Part shown: in pieces, positions 54,300 through 64,000 of the stretch
Numbering within the stretch: position 1 is the first letter of the stretch
Layout: each line of letters begins with the position of its first letter
Origin: Atrina japonica
Taxonomy: Eukaryota > Mollusca > Bivalvia > Pterioida > Pinnidae
Reading direction: 5' to 3'
Length of the DNA stretch: 64,000 bases
Assembly: GCA_030159075.1 (NCBI GenBank)
Contig: BROG01000564.1
Span: forward strand, 294,001 to 358,000
Made by a program: the position numbers and the translations under genes
Notes under the pieces: generated by a model
What the model was told of the DNA's origin: nothing
Databases searched by the model: none
What the model saw: the letters and a program-made list of their open reading frames with translations, nothing else

Positions 54300-54875
54300 C
54301 AAGCTAGGACAAAGGTTATATTACTGTTTTGTTACCTAAATATTATAATTTATATTTGGTAATGATGATGATCTACTGACCCAAAAGAGCAGTACAGTTC
54401 AGGGGTTAAAGATCTTGAATGTTTTCCCTGACTTGTCATGTTGTCATGAGTTGTCATGTTGTCATGAGTATTATGTGATTACTCTGAGGGTTATATAGTG
54501 TTAATAGTGAAATGTTTGTAGTTCAGGTGATCCATTCGAAGATAGGAAATAAAATGTAATTTGATGGTAGAATTAAACTTACAGCAGAATTTAATATATT
54601 GCAGAAATAAAATTTAGTTTATTTTGAATAACCATTTACAAAGTAACACATAGAAAAAGAAATTCATTTTAGTTTGAATAACTGTTTTACAGAATAACAC
54701 ATACTGACTTAGTTTTCCTTATTCTTGCTCATTTTTTTTGTTTTTTGTTTTTTTCTGCTTGATTTAACTAGCAGCCTGGCAGCCCTTACCACTGGTAATA
54801 CTTTTTCCAGCTTGTAGAAATACAATGCTTGTTTTTTGTTACTTGATCGTGATATATATATAAAATTGGTTTGTT
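54300..54875. other. anonymous DNA
   Basis: No further exon with good splice sites recognised; a short TTGTCATG duplication is near 54435. Confidence 0.4.
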
Positions 54876-55110
54876 CTTGTGGTAGAGCAATCACCTCACA
54901 AGCAGAAGGCCAAGGGTTTGATTTCTGATACTGGCCATGGGTTACTTCAAAAACTTTAAATGGTAGTGGCCATTCCTTTGCCAAGTGCTCGACATATGAA
55001 GTGAAAGTCACATGTCTTTCGGATAAGACTTGAGACTGAGGTTCTTTGTCATGTCATACATGGCACATACAAGAATTCTTAATCCATCGGCATCAGTCCA
55101 TAGCATATGA
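54876..55110 (+). mobile_element. SINE family C
   Basis: GTGGTAGAGCAATCACCTCA head, GGGTTTGATTTCTGATACTG B-box region, CCAAGTGCTCG, then TTCGGATAAGACTTGAGACT and CATCAGTCCATAGCATA. It explains the 100-codon minus-strand open frame here. Confidence 0.55.
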
Positions 55111-55114
55111 ACAA

Positions 55115-55905
55115 GATGGACTTACTGTAAGAGTTATCTTTCCTTCATTGATATATTATACAGTAGGATAAGCTGCAGAATGCATGGACTTATTATAAGA
55201 GTTGTCTTTCCTTTTATATCATTTTACATATGTAGGTTATTCTGCAAAATACATGTACAGTATAATCTGAGTATTATAGATTCTTGTCTGATCCGGTGTT
55301 GAACCCTTCCCAAATTATTTTCCTATTTGTTTGATGTAAAAATATATTGTATATTCCGTATCTTCCACAAGTGATTAAATAAGGAGGTTATTACACCATG
55401 TAATCCAGACAGGTAGATAATTGTTGTGCTAGGTGCAGTCTCGACTCTATGTTCCCAAGTCAAGGTTTACTGATCCACCTTGACAGATTTGGCCTGTATA
55501 TTGTAACTTCGCAGTGTTGATTTCCATTCGCTGCAACTACTGTTGAATGAGCAAATCAGAACACTTCTAACAATCGATCACACATCAACCACATGATAGA
55601 GGGGAAAGTATGTAAACACAGAATAATGGCAACGTGCAGGCTATGCCACAAGTCTTTCCATTGGCTAAAGTCAGGGTTCAGTGTTGGGTCAATTTTAATG
55701 AAATTTTATATCAGCACAAGATGTTGTCACCAATATATGAAATGTAATCTGTCAAAGTGTATGGGGAACTAAGTGGATCAGAAAACCTTGACTTAAGGTG
55801 TCTTGATTTGTACTTTACCAAAAAAGTGACGAGTACTAAACCAAGACTCAAAAAGAAGTTTAGTAGAGATTGTCTTAAGTGACTATCAAAGGGACTTGAA
55901 GACTT
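55115..55905. other. anonymous DNA
   Basis: Nothing recognised. Confidence 0.4.
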
Positions 55906-55908
55906 TAG

Positions 55909-56153
55909 TCACATAAGATAGGGAGTCGCTTTATACAGACTAGTTAATATATAGGAAAAACTGATGGGCCACCATGGATACAGTCACATAAGATAGGGAG
56001 TCGCTTTATACAGACTAGTTAATATATAGGAAAAACTGATGGGCCACCATGGATACAGTCACATAAGATAGGGAGTCGCTTTATACAGACTAGTTAATAT
56101 ATAGGAAAAACTGAAGGGTCACCATGGATACAGTCACATAAGACAGGAAGTCC
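55909..56153. repeat. ~74-bp tandem repeat, just over three copies
   Basis: Nearly identical units beginning CACATAAGATAGGGAGTCGC and ending CCACCATGGATACAGT; the last copy is diverged and partial. Recent expansion. Confidence 0.85.
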
Positions 56154-56159
56154 TTATAT

Positions 56160-56765
56160 ACAGAGCAGTCCAGACTGTATTTAATCTCTGTATTTATGCA
56201 TGTTTGGTGCAAATTAAATGATTTTCATACAAAACAAAAGTGAAACGTTATTTCTATTGTTTTGTCAATGTCATGTTGTGCGGTCTGTCCTTCTGTATTC
56301 AGGATCTTGCATAATCCGGCCTTATTTTTCCGTCCCATGGTAGGCAGGAATAGACAGATTAAATGGTATATAATCTTGTTGTAAGAGTTATCTTCCCTTC
56401 AGTGATGTGTTAAATTTGAAGTCAAACTGATCCTTTATCATGTTAAAAAATTTGTAAAGCAAACACATTCATCAAGATAGTGATGTAATATATTGATTTA
56501 GATGTGTGTATTGTTCAGTGTGATAGTGTAATTACTGACTAAGTAAACAAATCCGCTCAGTCCTTGCCATCATTGTCACAGAATATGCATTATGGGTATG
56601 TGTGGTACATTGTACATAAAATTTTGATATTTTCAACGTCTTTTCCAAATCATTGGACAAGAAGTCTTCTTTGTGGAATGTATACCTGTACACTTTTATC
56701 TTCCATGTTGTAAGGTAAACAAGACTGTTAAAGATATAATTTGTTGGGGATCTTGTTTGTTTGTT
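56160..56765. other. anonymous DNA
   Basis: No feature recognised. Confidence 0.4.
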
Positions 56766-56814
56766 TTATTTTTGGTGTTTTATGCACTCAACAATTTTTG
56801 GCCAGGTTGCTCAT

Positions 56815-57090
56815 TGTTTGTTTATTGTTGTTTAACATCCCACTCAAGAATCTTTCACTCATATGGAGACTGTAAGTTGTTGAAGGGCTTCAAATTTTGG
56901 CCTATGCTTGGCACTTAGGGCCATTGAGCAGTGAGGGTTCTTTAACGTGCCGACACCTATTATGACACAGGACCCCGGTTTTTACTGTCTAAATTCGAAG
57001 GACAGGAAATTGACCTGCCGCTGACTGGACTCAAACTCACGACCTCACGATCAAGAGTCGAATGTGCTACCAACTGAGCCAGGCCGACTT
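56815..57090 (-). mobile_element. SINE family A (V-SINE/RUDI-like), minus strand, 14-bp TSD
   Basis: 276 bp flanked by a perfect 14-bp direct repeat GCCAGGTTGCTCAT (56801-56814 and 57091-57104). On the minus strand: GGCCTGGCTCAGTTGGTAGC, CACTGCTCAATGGCC, TTGAGTGGGATGTTAAACAA. The left target includes the tail of a family-B SINE (minus, about 56772-56800). Confidence 0.9.
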
Positions 57091-57104
57091 GCCAGGTTGC
57101 TCAT

Positions 57105-57560
57105 AGTGCAGACTGGATTATAGTATTGTGAATGTCAGGCAGGCGGGGAAAGTAGGGTACTTATAATGTGGAATCAACTCCTCCTACAGTTTTAGATGTA
57201 GAACCTTGCAACTTTGTAGAATAAATATACATGTGGTATATGCATTAACGATGTGTACTTTTTATTATTGATTCATTCTAAACATTTTTGTAGATTTTCT
57301 TGGTGTGGGAAGTACTAATTTTTTGGAAATAGTTTTCATCAGAGGGTACCTGTACCTCTTTTGTGTTATCAACTCCTCCAATAGTTTTTGCTTTAGAACC
57401 CGGAAACTATGTAAAACAGTTGTGTATACCTTGAAAATGTGCACCTCCTATTATGGATTCATTCCAAACAGTTTTTCTGGATTTTGCCAAGTTTTTTCAG
57501 CAGAGGGTACCTGTTTTGTGTAATCAACTCCTCCTAAAGTATCAGATGTACAATGTAAAA
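57105..57560. repeat. diverged ~170-bp tandem repeat, 2-3 copies
   Basis: TCAACTCCTCC.A.AGT, ATTCATTC.AAAC and CAGAGGGTACCTGT recur at about 170-bp spacing. Strongly diverged, so an old duplication. Confidence 0.5.
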
Positions 57561-57694
57561 CCTTTAAGCTTTGTAGAGCTATTTTGTAACTTTGTTGTAC
57601 ATTTGTTTCATTCAATTTATGCACTTTTTATAAATAGTCCACACGCAGAATTCATTCATTCCAGCAACCCGGCCAATTGAGTCTTAGACCTATT

Positions 57695-57790
57695 TTTCAG
57701 TTATATTGTTGTGGCCCATTTTTAATGATGGAAGAGAGAACCCAGGAAGAAACCACTTGCTTTTCACAAGTAAATTGGCTTAGATTCAAG
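57695..57790 (-). mobile_element. SINE family B fragment
   Basis: Minus-strand CCAATTTACTTGTGAAAAGC and CCTGGGTTCTCTCTTCCATC segments match the family body. Confidence 0.4.
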
Positions 57791-58094
57791 AAAGATTTAT
57801 TAGTTAGACACTTTTGGCCTTTTGATTTATACATGTACAGGTATATTGACAGGGCAGACATTATAGATTTCGTTTCTTTTTGTAAAGGTATTACATGTAA
57901 CATCGAAATTGTTCACTTCAGTGGTACTTTATGTAATTATACACAATATTTTGTTGACTTATTTGAGATACACTATACATGTATATATATATATCTTAAA
58001 TCAAGTATTACATTTTGGATACATTTTAGCTGATTTATGGTAAATACAAATTGAAAAATCAACATTGAGACCTGTCATGAAATTCCCCCTGTTT

Positions 58095-58300
58095 TGATAG
58101 ATGACCACTGCCAGGTGAGACCATATGTTTTGAGAAACCACTAAAATGAGTGACCATATGTTTTGAGAAACCACTAAAACGAGTGACCATATGTTTTAAG
58201 AAACCACTAAATTGAGTGGAATATCAACAGTGGAACCTGTCTTGAGAGACCACCCGTTTTGAGAGACCGTATGTTTTGAGAGACATTCTTAAAGTCAATT
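58095..58300. repeat. 36-bp tandem repeat and MITE fragment
   Basis: Three copies of GACCATATGTTTTGAGAAAC plus CACTAAAA.GAGT, followed by CAGTGGAACCTGTCTTGAGA, an end fragment of the MITE family at 42587. Another MITE-seeded array. Confidence 0.65.
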
Positions 58301-58304
58301 AGCT

Positions 58305-59050
58305 AAATACATGTATTCATATGCATCCTTAGAGAGTCACTTGTCTTGAAAGACATATTTACCTTCCAGACAAGACGATCTGTTAAAACAGAATGTCTGG
58401 ATAGATTAGCTAATGTTATAGTGTATACCTCTTCTGTCTCTGTGGTCACATTTAGACTCACCCAAATCAATGAATAGTATGGTCTACTGTCATAACTCAG
58501 GAGTGAACAATTTTAAAAATTTTGTTCTAAATCTTACACCCCTAAATTCTGACAGTGGACTTCACCATTCTTTGAAATGGGCAGATCCAAATGTGACTTC
58601 AGGGGTTGATGATTGAACATCAGTATAATTGAAACACTTCCAGTGTAGTCTTAGGTACTGCAGTCACTCTTGAAACTTTTTTGAGAAACAAAAACAAAAT
58701 GTAGCTCTAGTTTTTTTTTCAGTTTTAATCTTTTTCAAATTGTTTTTCTTTGTTTTAGTTTACTTTGGTTAATGTTTACACAAATATGTTGTTCTTTATT
58801 ATTTCATTCATAGCATTTGGCTGTATTTTAAAGCAAACTGAGTATTTTTAGGGAGTTCTTTTATTTTTCAAACAGAATTATAACTTTAAAACTAAAACTT
58901 TACTCCCTTTTACGACAAAACATATTCACCCCATCTTTAATTTGCCTTAAATCACCATAGTCACATGGCATACCTATTTGAACATTTTTAATTAAGGGAG
59001 ATAAAAACATTGATTTTAATTGGCAGGTGCCCTTGAAAATCATTACTGCT
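58305..59050. other. anonymous DNA
   Basis: Around 58480-58615 a decayed relative of the micro-MITE (CACCCCTAAATTCTGACAGT..CAGGGGTTGATGATT) is possible. Otherwise nothing. Confidence 0.3.
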
Positions 59051-59055
59051 TACTG

Positions 59056-59435
59056 TGGTCAAGTGGAATATCAATTGACTTGCAAAGCACAAGGTTGTTG
59101 ATTCAATTTCTGGTACAAGGTCATACGACTTTGTGATAAAAAAGAATCCTTTACCAAGTGCTTGGTATCAAAAGTGACTGAAGATCATGAGTCTCTAAGA
59201 GGAGAAATAGTCCCGTCGTTGTATAAAAAACATTAAAGAGCTGTCATTGACATCAAAAGTGACTGAAGATCATGAGTCTCTAAGAGGAAAAATAGTCCCA
59301 AGTCATAGTATAAAAAACATTAAAGAGCTGTCATTGCATTGGGATCAGTTCTTAGCATAAGTCAAAATTTGGAACATTATTTCTACCTGGTTATGTCTCA
59401 AGGTTGGCAAAAACTCTGGACAGGACTTAAAACAA
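59056..59435 (+). mobile_element. SINE family C with internal ~87-bp duplication
   Basis: Head GTGGTCAAGTGGAATATC, GATTCAATTTCTGGTAC, CCAAGTGCTTGGTATC; then AAAAGTGACTGAAGATCATG..TTAAAGAGCTGTCATTG occurs twice in tandem; tail AGGACTTAAAACAACAACAA. Confidence 0.6.
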
Positions 59436-59439
59436 CAAC

Positions 59440-60100
59440 AAATTAATAAAAAACAAGTTTAGCTCTTATGTTGATTGAATGAGTTTTAAAATGCTTAATC
59501 AATATTTGGATGGCACCTAGACAGACTTCATATATTGTTTGTATATCAATATGTATCAGGTGAGATATGGAGCAGGTATGTCTGCTCCCTAATTACAAAG
59601 GTATGTCCTTGATAATAAACACAGGTGACAAATATACATACACTGGTTTATATGGGTCAGATAATGGACGCTAATACACATGTGAAGGTATTATCTGAAA
59701 GGTACATATTTACACCTGCGTGTATGTCAGACTGAAAGTGAGGATAGACATACATTGCCCAGGTGAGTCCTTAACTATAAATAAATCTTGAAACCAATTT
59801 TCCTTGAAATTAACAATTTCTTATTTTTTATTTTGACAGAACTAGGTAGAGTATTTAATTCTGTTCTTGTTTTTTTTTTTATCTTTTACATGGGTTATCT
59901 CACAAAAACAGGTGATTTGGTAGAGAACATAGAGTTCAAAGTCTCCAAATCATAATAGATACTTAAGCTCAAATATTTTGATTTCAATATTTTGACTATA
60001 CAGTTGTTTGTTAATCTTCGGGATATGATCAATAAGAAAACTGGGGACAAACAATTTTCTTTTCAAGTCAGATATATGTTATTTTCCTTTTAGTACATGT
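59440..60100. other. anonymous DNA
   Basis: No feature recognised. Confidence 0.4.
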
Positions 60101-60102
60101 AT

Positions 60103-60247
60103 GTACTCAAACTGTTTTGGGATATTTCTCTTGAAGATGTACTCAAACTGATTTTAAATATGTCTCTCGAGTAAGTACTCAGACTGTTTTGGGATCTTTC
60201 TCTTGATGATGTACTCAGACTGTTTTGGGATATTCCTTTTGATGGAC
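60103..60247. repeat. ~42-bp tandem repeat, about four copies
   Basis: Unit TGTACTCA.ACTGTTTTGGGA followed by TATTTCTCTTGAAGA. Confidence 0.75.
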
Positions 60248-60312
60248 AATAGTTTTCATAATAATAACTGTACATGTATACGTACATGTATGCTGTTAAA
60301 TTTACATACATG

Positions 60313-60990
60313 TACAGAGACTTCATGGCGGAGTGGTTAGAGCATCACACTTTAAACCATGATGTCTCTCACCTCTAGTCAGTGTTGGGGCCTCATTGGT
60401 CAAGTTGTTAGAACATCACTCTTTAAACCATGAAGTCTATGACCTCTAATTAGAGAGGGTTCTTGTCCCACTGTGACCTAAACTGATTTTGTGAGAAAGT
60501 TTGCCAGTTTACTTGCAGATGCCCAGTGGCCTTTTTTGGGTACAAGGTAACCAGGTACTCTCCACTTAAAGCTGGCTGTCACCATATGACTTGCAGGTAT
60601 GCCCACTGAAAGCTTTTGTCACCATACAAGGTAACCAGGTACTCTCCACTTAAAGCTGGCTGTCACCATATGACTGGTAACCAGGTACTCTCCACTTAAA
60701 GCTGGCTGTAACCACTGGTAACCAGGTACTCTCCACTTAAAGCTGGCTGTCACCATATGACTGGTAACCAGGTACTCTCCACTTAAAGCTGGCTGTCACC
60801 ATATGACTGGTAACCAGGTACTCTCCACTTAAAGCTGGCTGTAACCATATGACTGGTAACCAGGTACTCTCCACTTAAAGCTGGCTGTAACCATATGACT
60901 GGTAACCAGGTACTCTCCACTTAAAGCTGGCTATCACCATATGACTGAAGAATTGTTGAGTGTGTTGTACTTGTAAAACAAACTTCAAAT
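60313..60990 (+). mobile_element. SINE family B with duplicated head and 45-bp tail array
   Basis: Two tRNA-like heads in series (GGCGGAGTGGTTAGAGCATC at 60330 and GGTCAAGTTGTTAGAACATC at 60398) are followed by one body. The segment GGTAACCAGGTACTCTCCAC plus TTAAAGCTGGCTGTCACCAT is then repeated about eight times (60546-60945) before the normal tail AAGAATTGTTGAGTGTG. Confidence 0.85.
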
Positions 60991-60994
60991 TCAA

Positions 60995-61645
60995 AACAAA
61001 TTTACATACATATCCAATTGCAGCATTAATTTATATATAATTCCATCTAAAATTTATACAGAAAAAAGAGTTGATCTTGAGAGTTATATATGTACATATA
61101 TAAAGAATATGGTGACCTTGGACACTGTACTCTGAAGGTAACATGATGGATTTTTTTTATTTGTATGTGGTCACACTAAAATGTTTATCTGTAAGTGTAA
61201 GTAGGTCTTTGATGGTAGCATGATTCATTTGTGAAATAATGACCAAGGATAGAGTTTGTTAGAAATGACCAAGGTTATGTTAGTCTGTTTAAATGGGAAA
61301 GTTGTAATATCAAAATTTATATTTGTTATTGGCGTTTGTTTTTATCATATTTGCACTTTGACCTACAATTTGTAGCACATGTATGAGAAAAAAATTACTT
61401 CTTCAGTTAGTTTTGAGAAGATTTTGTTTACCTGATAATCCTTTCAACTCCCGCAGAAAATTATAGACTGGCCTACAGCAGAAAAGAGTATACCAGATGG
61501 GGTATAATGGTGTAATCGCTATAGGAGATATATTTTATGCAAAAAACATTTTCATTTTGACCAGTAGTACAATGTATTATTTCAGTTTTGTTCCTCAAGA
61601 CTTGTGAAATGAGTATGTAACTAGTGTCAGTACATTTAGGCTATA
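60995..61645. other. anonymous DNA
   Basis: Nothing recognised. Confidence 0.4.
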
Positions 61646-61659
61646 GTACAATTATTATT

Positions 61660-61905
61660 AACTGGAGGGTCGCGAGTTCAAGCCTCGGCAGAGGCAGCTG
61701 GCTTTTGCTGTCCTTCGGATGAAACAGTAAAAAGCGAGAACCCATGTCACAGTAGGTGTCGGCATATTAAAGAACCTTCACTGCTCAATGGCCGTAAGTG
61801 CCGAGCATAGGCCAAAATTTGAAGCCCTTCGCTGGCATTTGGTGACATCTCCATATAAGTGAAAGATTCTTTAGTGGGACATTAAACAACAATACAACAA
61901 CAACA
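61660..61905 (+). mobile_element. SINE family A, 5' truncated, with TSD
   Basis: Starts just before the B box (GCGAGTTCAAGCCTC) and runs to the CAA-repeat tail; flanked by the 12-bp direct repeat ACAATTATTATT (61648-61659 and 61906-61917). The TSD with a truncated 5' end indicates incomplete reverse transcription rather than later deletion. Confidence 0.85.
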
Positions 61906-61959
61906 ACAATTATTATTTATATTCCATAAAGGTAGAGCACCTTTACATGTTGATCTGGT

Positions 61960-62155
61960 GATATAGTGTCAGTGTACACAGGTCTGTCTAATGATACCTA
62001 AAACCGAGGCCTCGTGTTATGACTGGTGTGGCATGCACTGTGGTAAAGTACCCTGATTGCATTGGCATCAGTCCATAGCACAGCCACAGGTCAAAATTTG
62101 TGGCACCTCACTTTTAGCTGGTGAGTTCTTCATATAAGTATAAATACATTAAAAC
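61960..62155 (+). mobile_element. SINE family C, 3' part
   Basis: AAACCGAGGCCTCGTG, GCATCAGTCCATAGCA and CTTCATATAAGTATAAATAC resemble the 3' part of the family at 54876. Confidence 0.4.
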
Positions 62156-62231
62156 AAACGATCTAGAAAAACATAACTGCAAATAAAACCCCATTTTGTT
62201 TCAATATAATGAATTGTTTTTTATTGGATCA

Positions 62232-62492
62232 GGGCCTCTGGCCGAGTGTTAGATCATCGTACTTTAAACTATGAAGTCTCTCACTTCCTGTCAGCGCAGG
62301 TTTAGATCCTGTTGGAATCTAAGCTGATTTTTGTGAGAAAGTTTGCCAATTTACTTGCAAAAAGCTTGTTGTCTCTTCCCGGATACATTGCATATAAGCA
62401 GGTACTCTTCTCCACCTTTAAAAATTGGCCTCCACCATATAACTGAAAAATTGTTGAGTGTGGCGTAAAACACTATTTAAAATTCAAAATTC
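62232..62492 (+). mobile_element. SINE family B, complete with TSD
   Basis: 261 bp between TTTATTGGATCA (62220-62231) and TTTATTGGGTCA (62493-62504), one mismatch. Head GGGCCTCTGGCCGAGTGTTA, body TCTAAGCTGATTTTTGTGAG, single copy of GCAGGTACTCTTCTCCACCT (the segment expanded at 60546), tail AAAAATTGTTGAGTGTGGCG. Confidence 0.85.
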
Positions 62493-62509
62493 TTTATTGG
62501 GTCAATGAA

Positions 62510-62925
62510 GCCTCTTAACCCTTCTAGTAAATATAGCAAAACCTAAATGTATTATTTGAACCATTTTCACATGACTATCATTATCAATGAGTTAGTGTAT
62601 TTATAGTAACCATTTGCTTTATATAATTGTCTTAACTGATGTATCATGTTATGACCTTAAATGTGGATTTAGACAAATGAAGATGTAAGGTTATTGGTGC
62701 ATTTAATCACATTCGGTGCAGATATATGGCTTCAGTGATTACCTTTCTGATAGACATGGATAAGTAGGTTTCGTATCATTTATATGTAAATGTCTTCTGA
62801 GTATGTATTGTCTGTTATATGACAAAACAAAATTCAGATATTTGCGAGTGTAGTGTTATTACCTTATTGCAGAATTTGATGGTGGAGTTGTTAGATCATC
62901 AAAATTTTAACCACAACACCTCTAA
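62510..62925. other. anonymous DNA
   Basis: Nothing recognised before the Penelope-like fragment. Confidence 0.35.
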
Positions 62926-62929
62926 TAAA

Positions 62930-63270
62930 AAAATGGATTCAAATTCCGCAAATTTTACGATCGGTATAATAGTCTTGTTTGCGATTACTACACTTCACTA
63001 AGTGAAATGTTGAGTTACCTCTTCGGTGGCGGTTATTGAGACACCTGTACCAATTGTGTCGAGGATTCGTTCCCCACGTATTTCATTTTAATTTGACTGT
63101 GGACTCACGGCGGGTGTGACCGATCGACAGGGGATGCTTACTCCTTCATGGAACCTGATCCCACCTCTTGGTTTCCAGAGGTCCGTGTTTGTTCAGTTTT
63201 TTACCAGATTTGTATCTATATCCTGGACATCCTAAAGATTTATACTTTGATATCTGAGATGTTTTATATT
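62930..63270 (+). pseudogene. Penelope-like element, RT C-terminus plus 3' region
   Basis: Reads FKFRKFYDRYNSLVCDYYTS, LSEMLSYLFGGG then stop, corresponding to the C-terminus of the RT at 31440-31530, followed by the shared 3' block (GTGTCGAGGATTCGTTCCCC, GGCGGGTGTGACCGATCGAC, CCTGGACATCCTAAAGATTT). 5' truncated. Confidence 0.7.
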
Positions 63271-63389
63271 CAATCAAGCCTAACAAGTTCCCTAAGATGA
63301 TTGTACCAATTTACTTGTGACATTTTTGGTGGTCTGTTCTTGGGTACATTGTGATCTTTGATTCTGTCAAATACTGATTAATACATTAC

Positions 63390-63605
63390 AGGGGTTCAAA
63401 ATTCCCCAAGTCTGAAGTTCGGGACTGCTTAATTCAGGTTCAGACTTGGTTCATGACTGATTGCGTCATCTGCATTCATTTAATTTTACTGTATTACTTA
63501 TTAACAAAATTCAGTGCAGACTTTGAAATTTCTCAATTGGACTTGCCAGAAATTTACTCTCCAAGTCCCAGACTTGAGTATCTAAAAACGAATTCTGAAT
63601 CCCTG
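63390..63605. mobile_element. ~215-bp MITE (CAGGGGTTCAAAATTC ends), copy 2
   Basis: Inverse of 51648-51895: CAGGGGTTCAAAATTCCCCA at the left, GAATTCTGAATCCCTG at the right. Confidence 0.6.
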
Positions 63606-63654
63606 ATACAAAGTTCTATCATGAAATTTTAACTGAATTTGGTGTATTGCTCTA

Positions 63655-63735
63655 TATAAAGACTCACAGCTGGAGTGTAACCAGTTGACAGGGACTGCTT
63701 ATTCCTCCATGGCACATGATCACACATTGATGCTT
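63655..63735 (+). mobile_element. scrap of the Penelope-like 3' block
   Basis: ACAGCTGGAGTGTAACCAGT, TTGACAGGGACTGCTTATTC, CATGGCACATGATC resemble the GGCGGGTGTGACC..GACAGGGGATGCTTACTCC block. Confidence 0.4.
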
Positions 63736-63739
63736 CATT

Positions 63740-64000
63740 TTGTCTATTTATGTTTTATAAATGAATTATGAATGAATAAAATGTAAATCCTTAATCAAAT
63801 CTGTTCATATGTAAATAATGATGTTATTCATGGATTAACTTGGTCAGATTATAATCCAATTTTCAGTTATGATTTTAAACCAATTTCCCATCATTTCTCT
63901 GTTGCGTGTAGCACCATCTAAGAGAATTGGAAACTGATTTTAGCGGATATGTTTTTGTATACATGTACATGTACAGTTATCGAGGGGAAATAAAACAGTG
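63740..64000. other. anonymous AT-rich DNA to the window end
   Basis: No gene recognised; TACATGTACATGTACAG near the end. Confidence 0.4.

Noticed and set aside
54709..55011. 100-codon minus-strand gene
   Set aside because: Lies across a family-C SINE and AT-rich flank; no protein features.
57677..58033. 118-codon plus-strand frame
   Set aside because: Begins inside a SINE-B fragment and continues into AT-rich DNA; no motif or splice support.

Overview
This window looks like a gene-poor, AT-rich stretch of an animal genome, most likely a bivalve mollusc. The clade call is an inference. It rests on several dispersed tRNA-headed SINE families (one resembling the V-SINE/RUDI type described from molluscs), Penelope-like, LINE, Ty3/gypsy, pogo/Tigger and P-element remnants, swarms of short inverted-repeat elements, and abundant TGTACATG-type minisatellites. 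There are no bacterial operons, ribosome binding sites or dense ORFs. Most long open frames are minisatellites whose period is a multiple of three.

Layout. 0-7 kb: MITEs, weak candidate exons on the minus strand, and two minisatellites (60 bp and 33 bp), the first seeded from a SINE. 7-12 kb: a nested ~1 kb dispersed repeat, TA-flanked MITEs, foldback elements and microsatellites. 14.5-18.5 kb: SINEs, a hairpin element, a Penelope-like 3' end, and a Ty3/gypsy integrase split by a SINE and by a foldback element. 20-24.8 kb: two copies of a ~270 bp repeat carrying a type I hammerhead ribozyme motif, and a broken pogo/Tigger transposase. 26.4-28.4 kb: a broken P-element/THAP9-type transposase in four exon-like blocks. 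29-32.7 kb: a piggyBac-like MITE nested in another MITE, a 5'-inverted Penelope-like element and a LINE fragment. 33.4-36.8 kb: Cys/His-rich coding remnants, a third hammerhead repeat, Helitron-like remnants, and a LINE reverse transcriptase ending in a 43-nt poly(A). 38.7-54.3 kb: candidate first exon, a strong hairpin, large repeat-filled intron-like DNA with several minisatellites, then the best host coding exon in the window (53309-53579). That exon is followed by about seven tandem ~100-bp cassettes, each containing a 45-nt phase-1 mini-exon with its own splice sites. 54.3-64 kb: more SINEs, a SINE-seeded 45-bp array, and a Penelope-like 3' end.

Together these show a repeat-dominated region in which transposons landed inside one another and SINE or MITE segments were repeatedly expanded into tandem arrays. 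Only the 53.3-54.3 kb exon region reads convincingly as host protein-coding DNA. The observations of most interest are the mini-exon array, the hammerhead-bearing repeat, the SINE-seeded minisatellites, and the paralogous empty sites that let insertions be mapped exactly.
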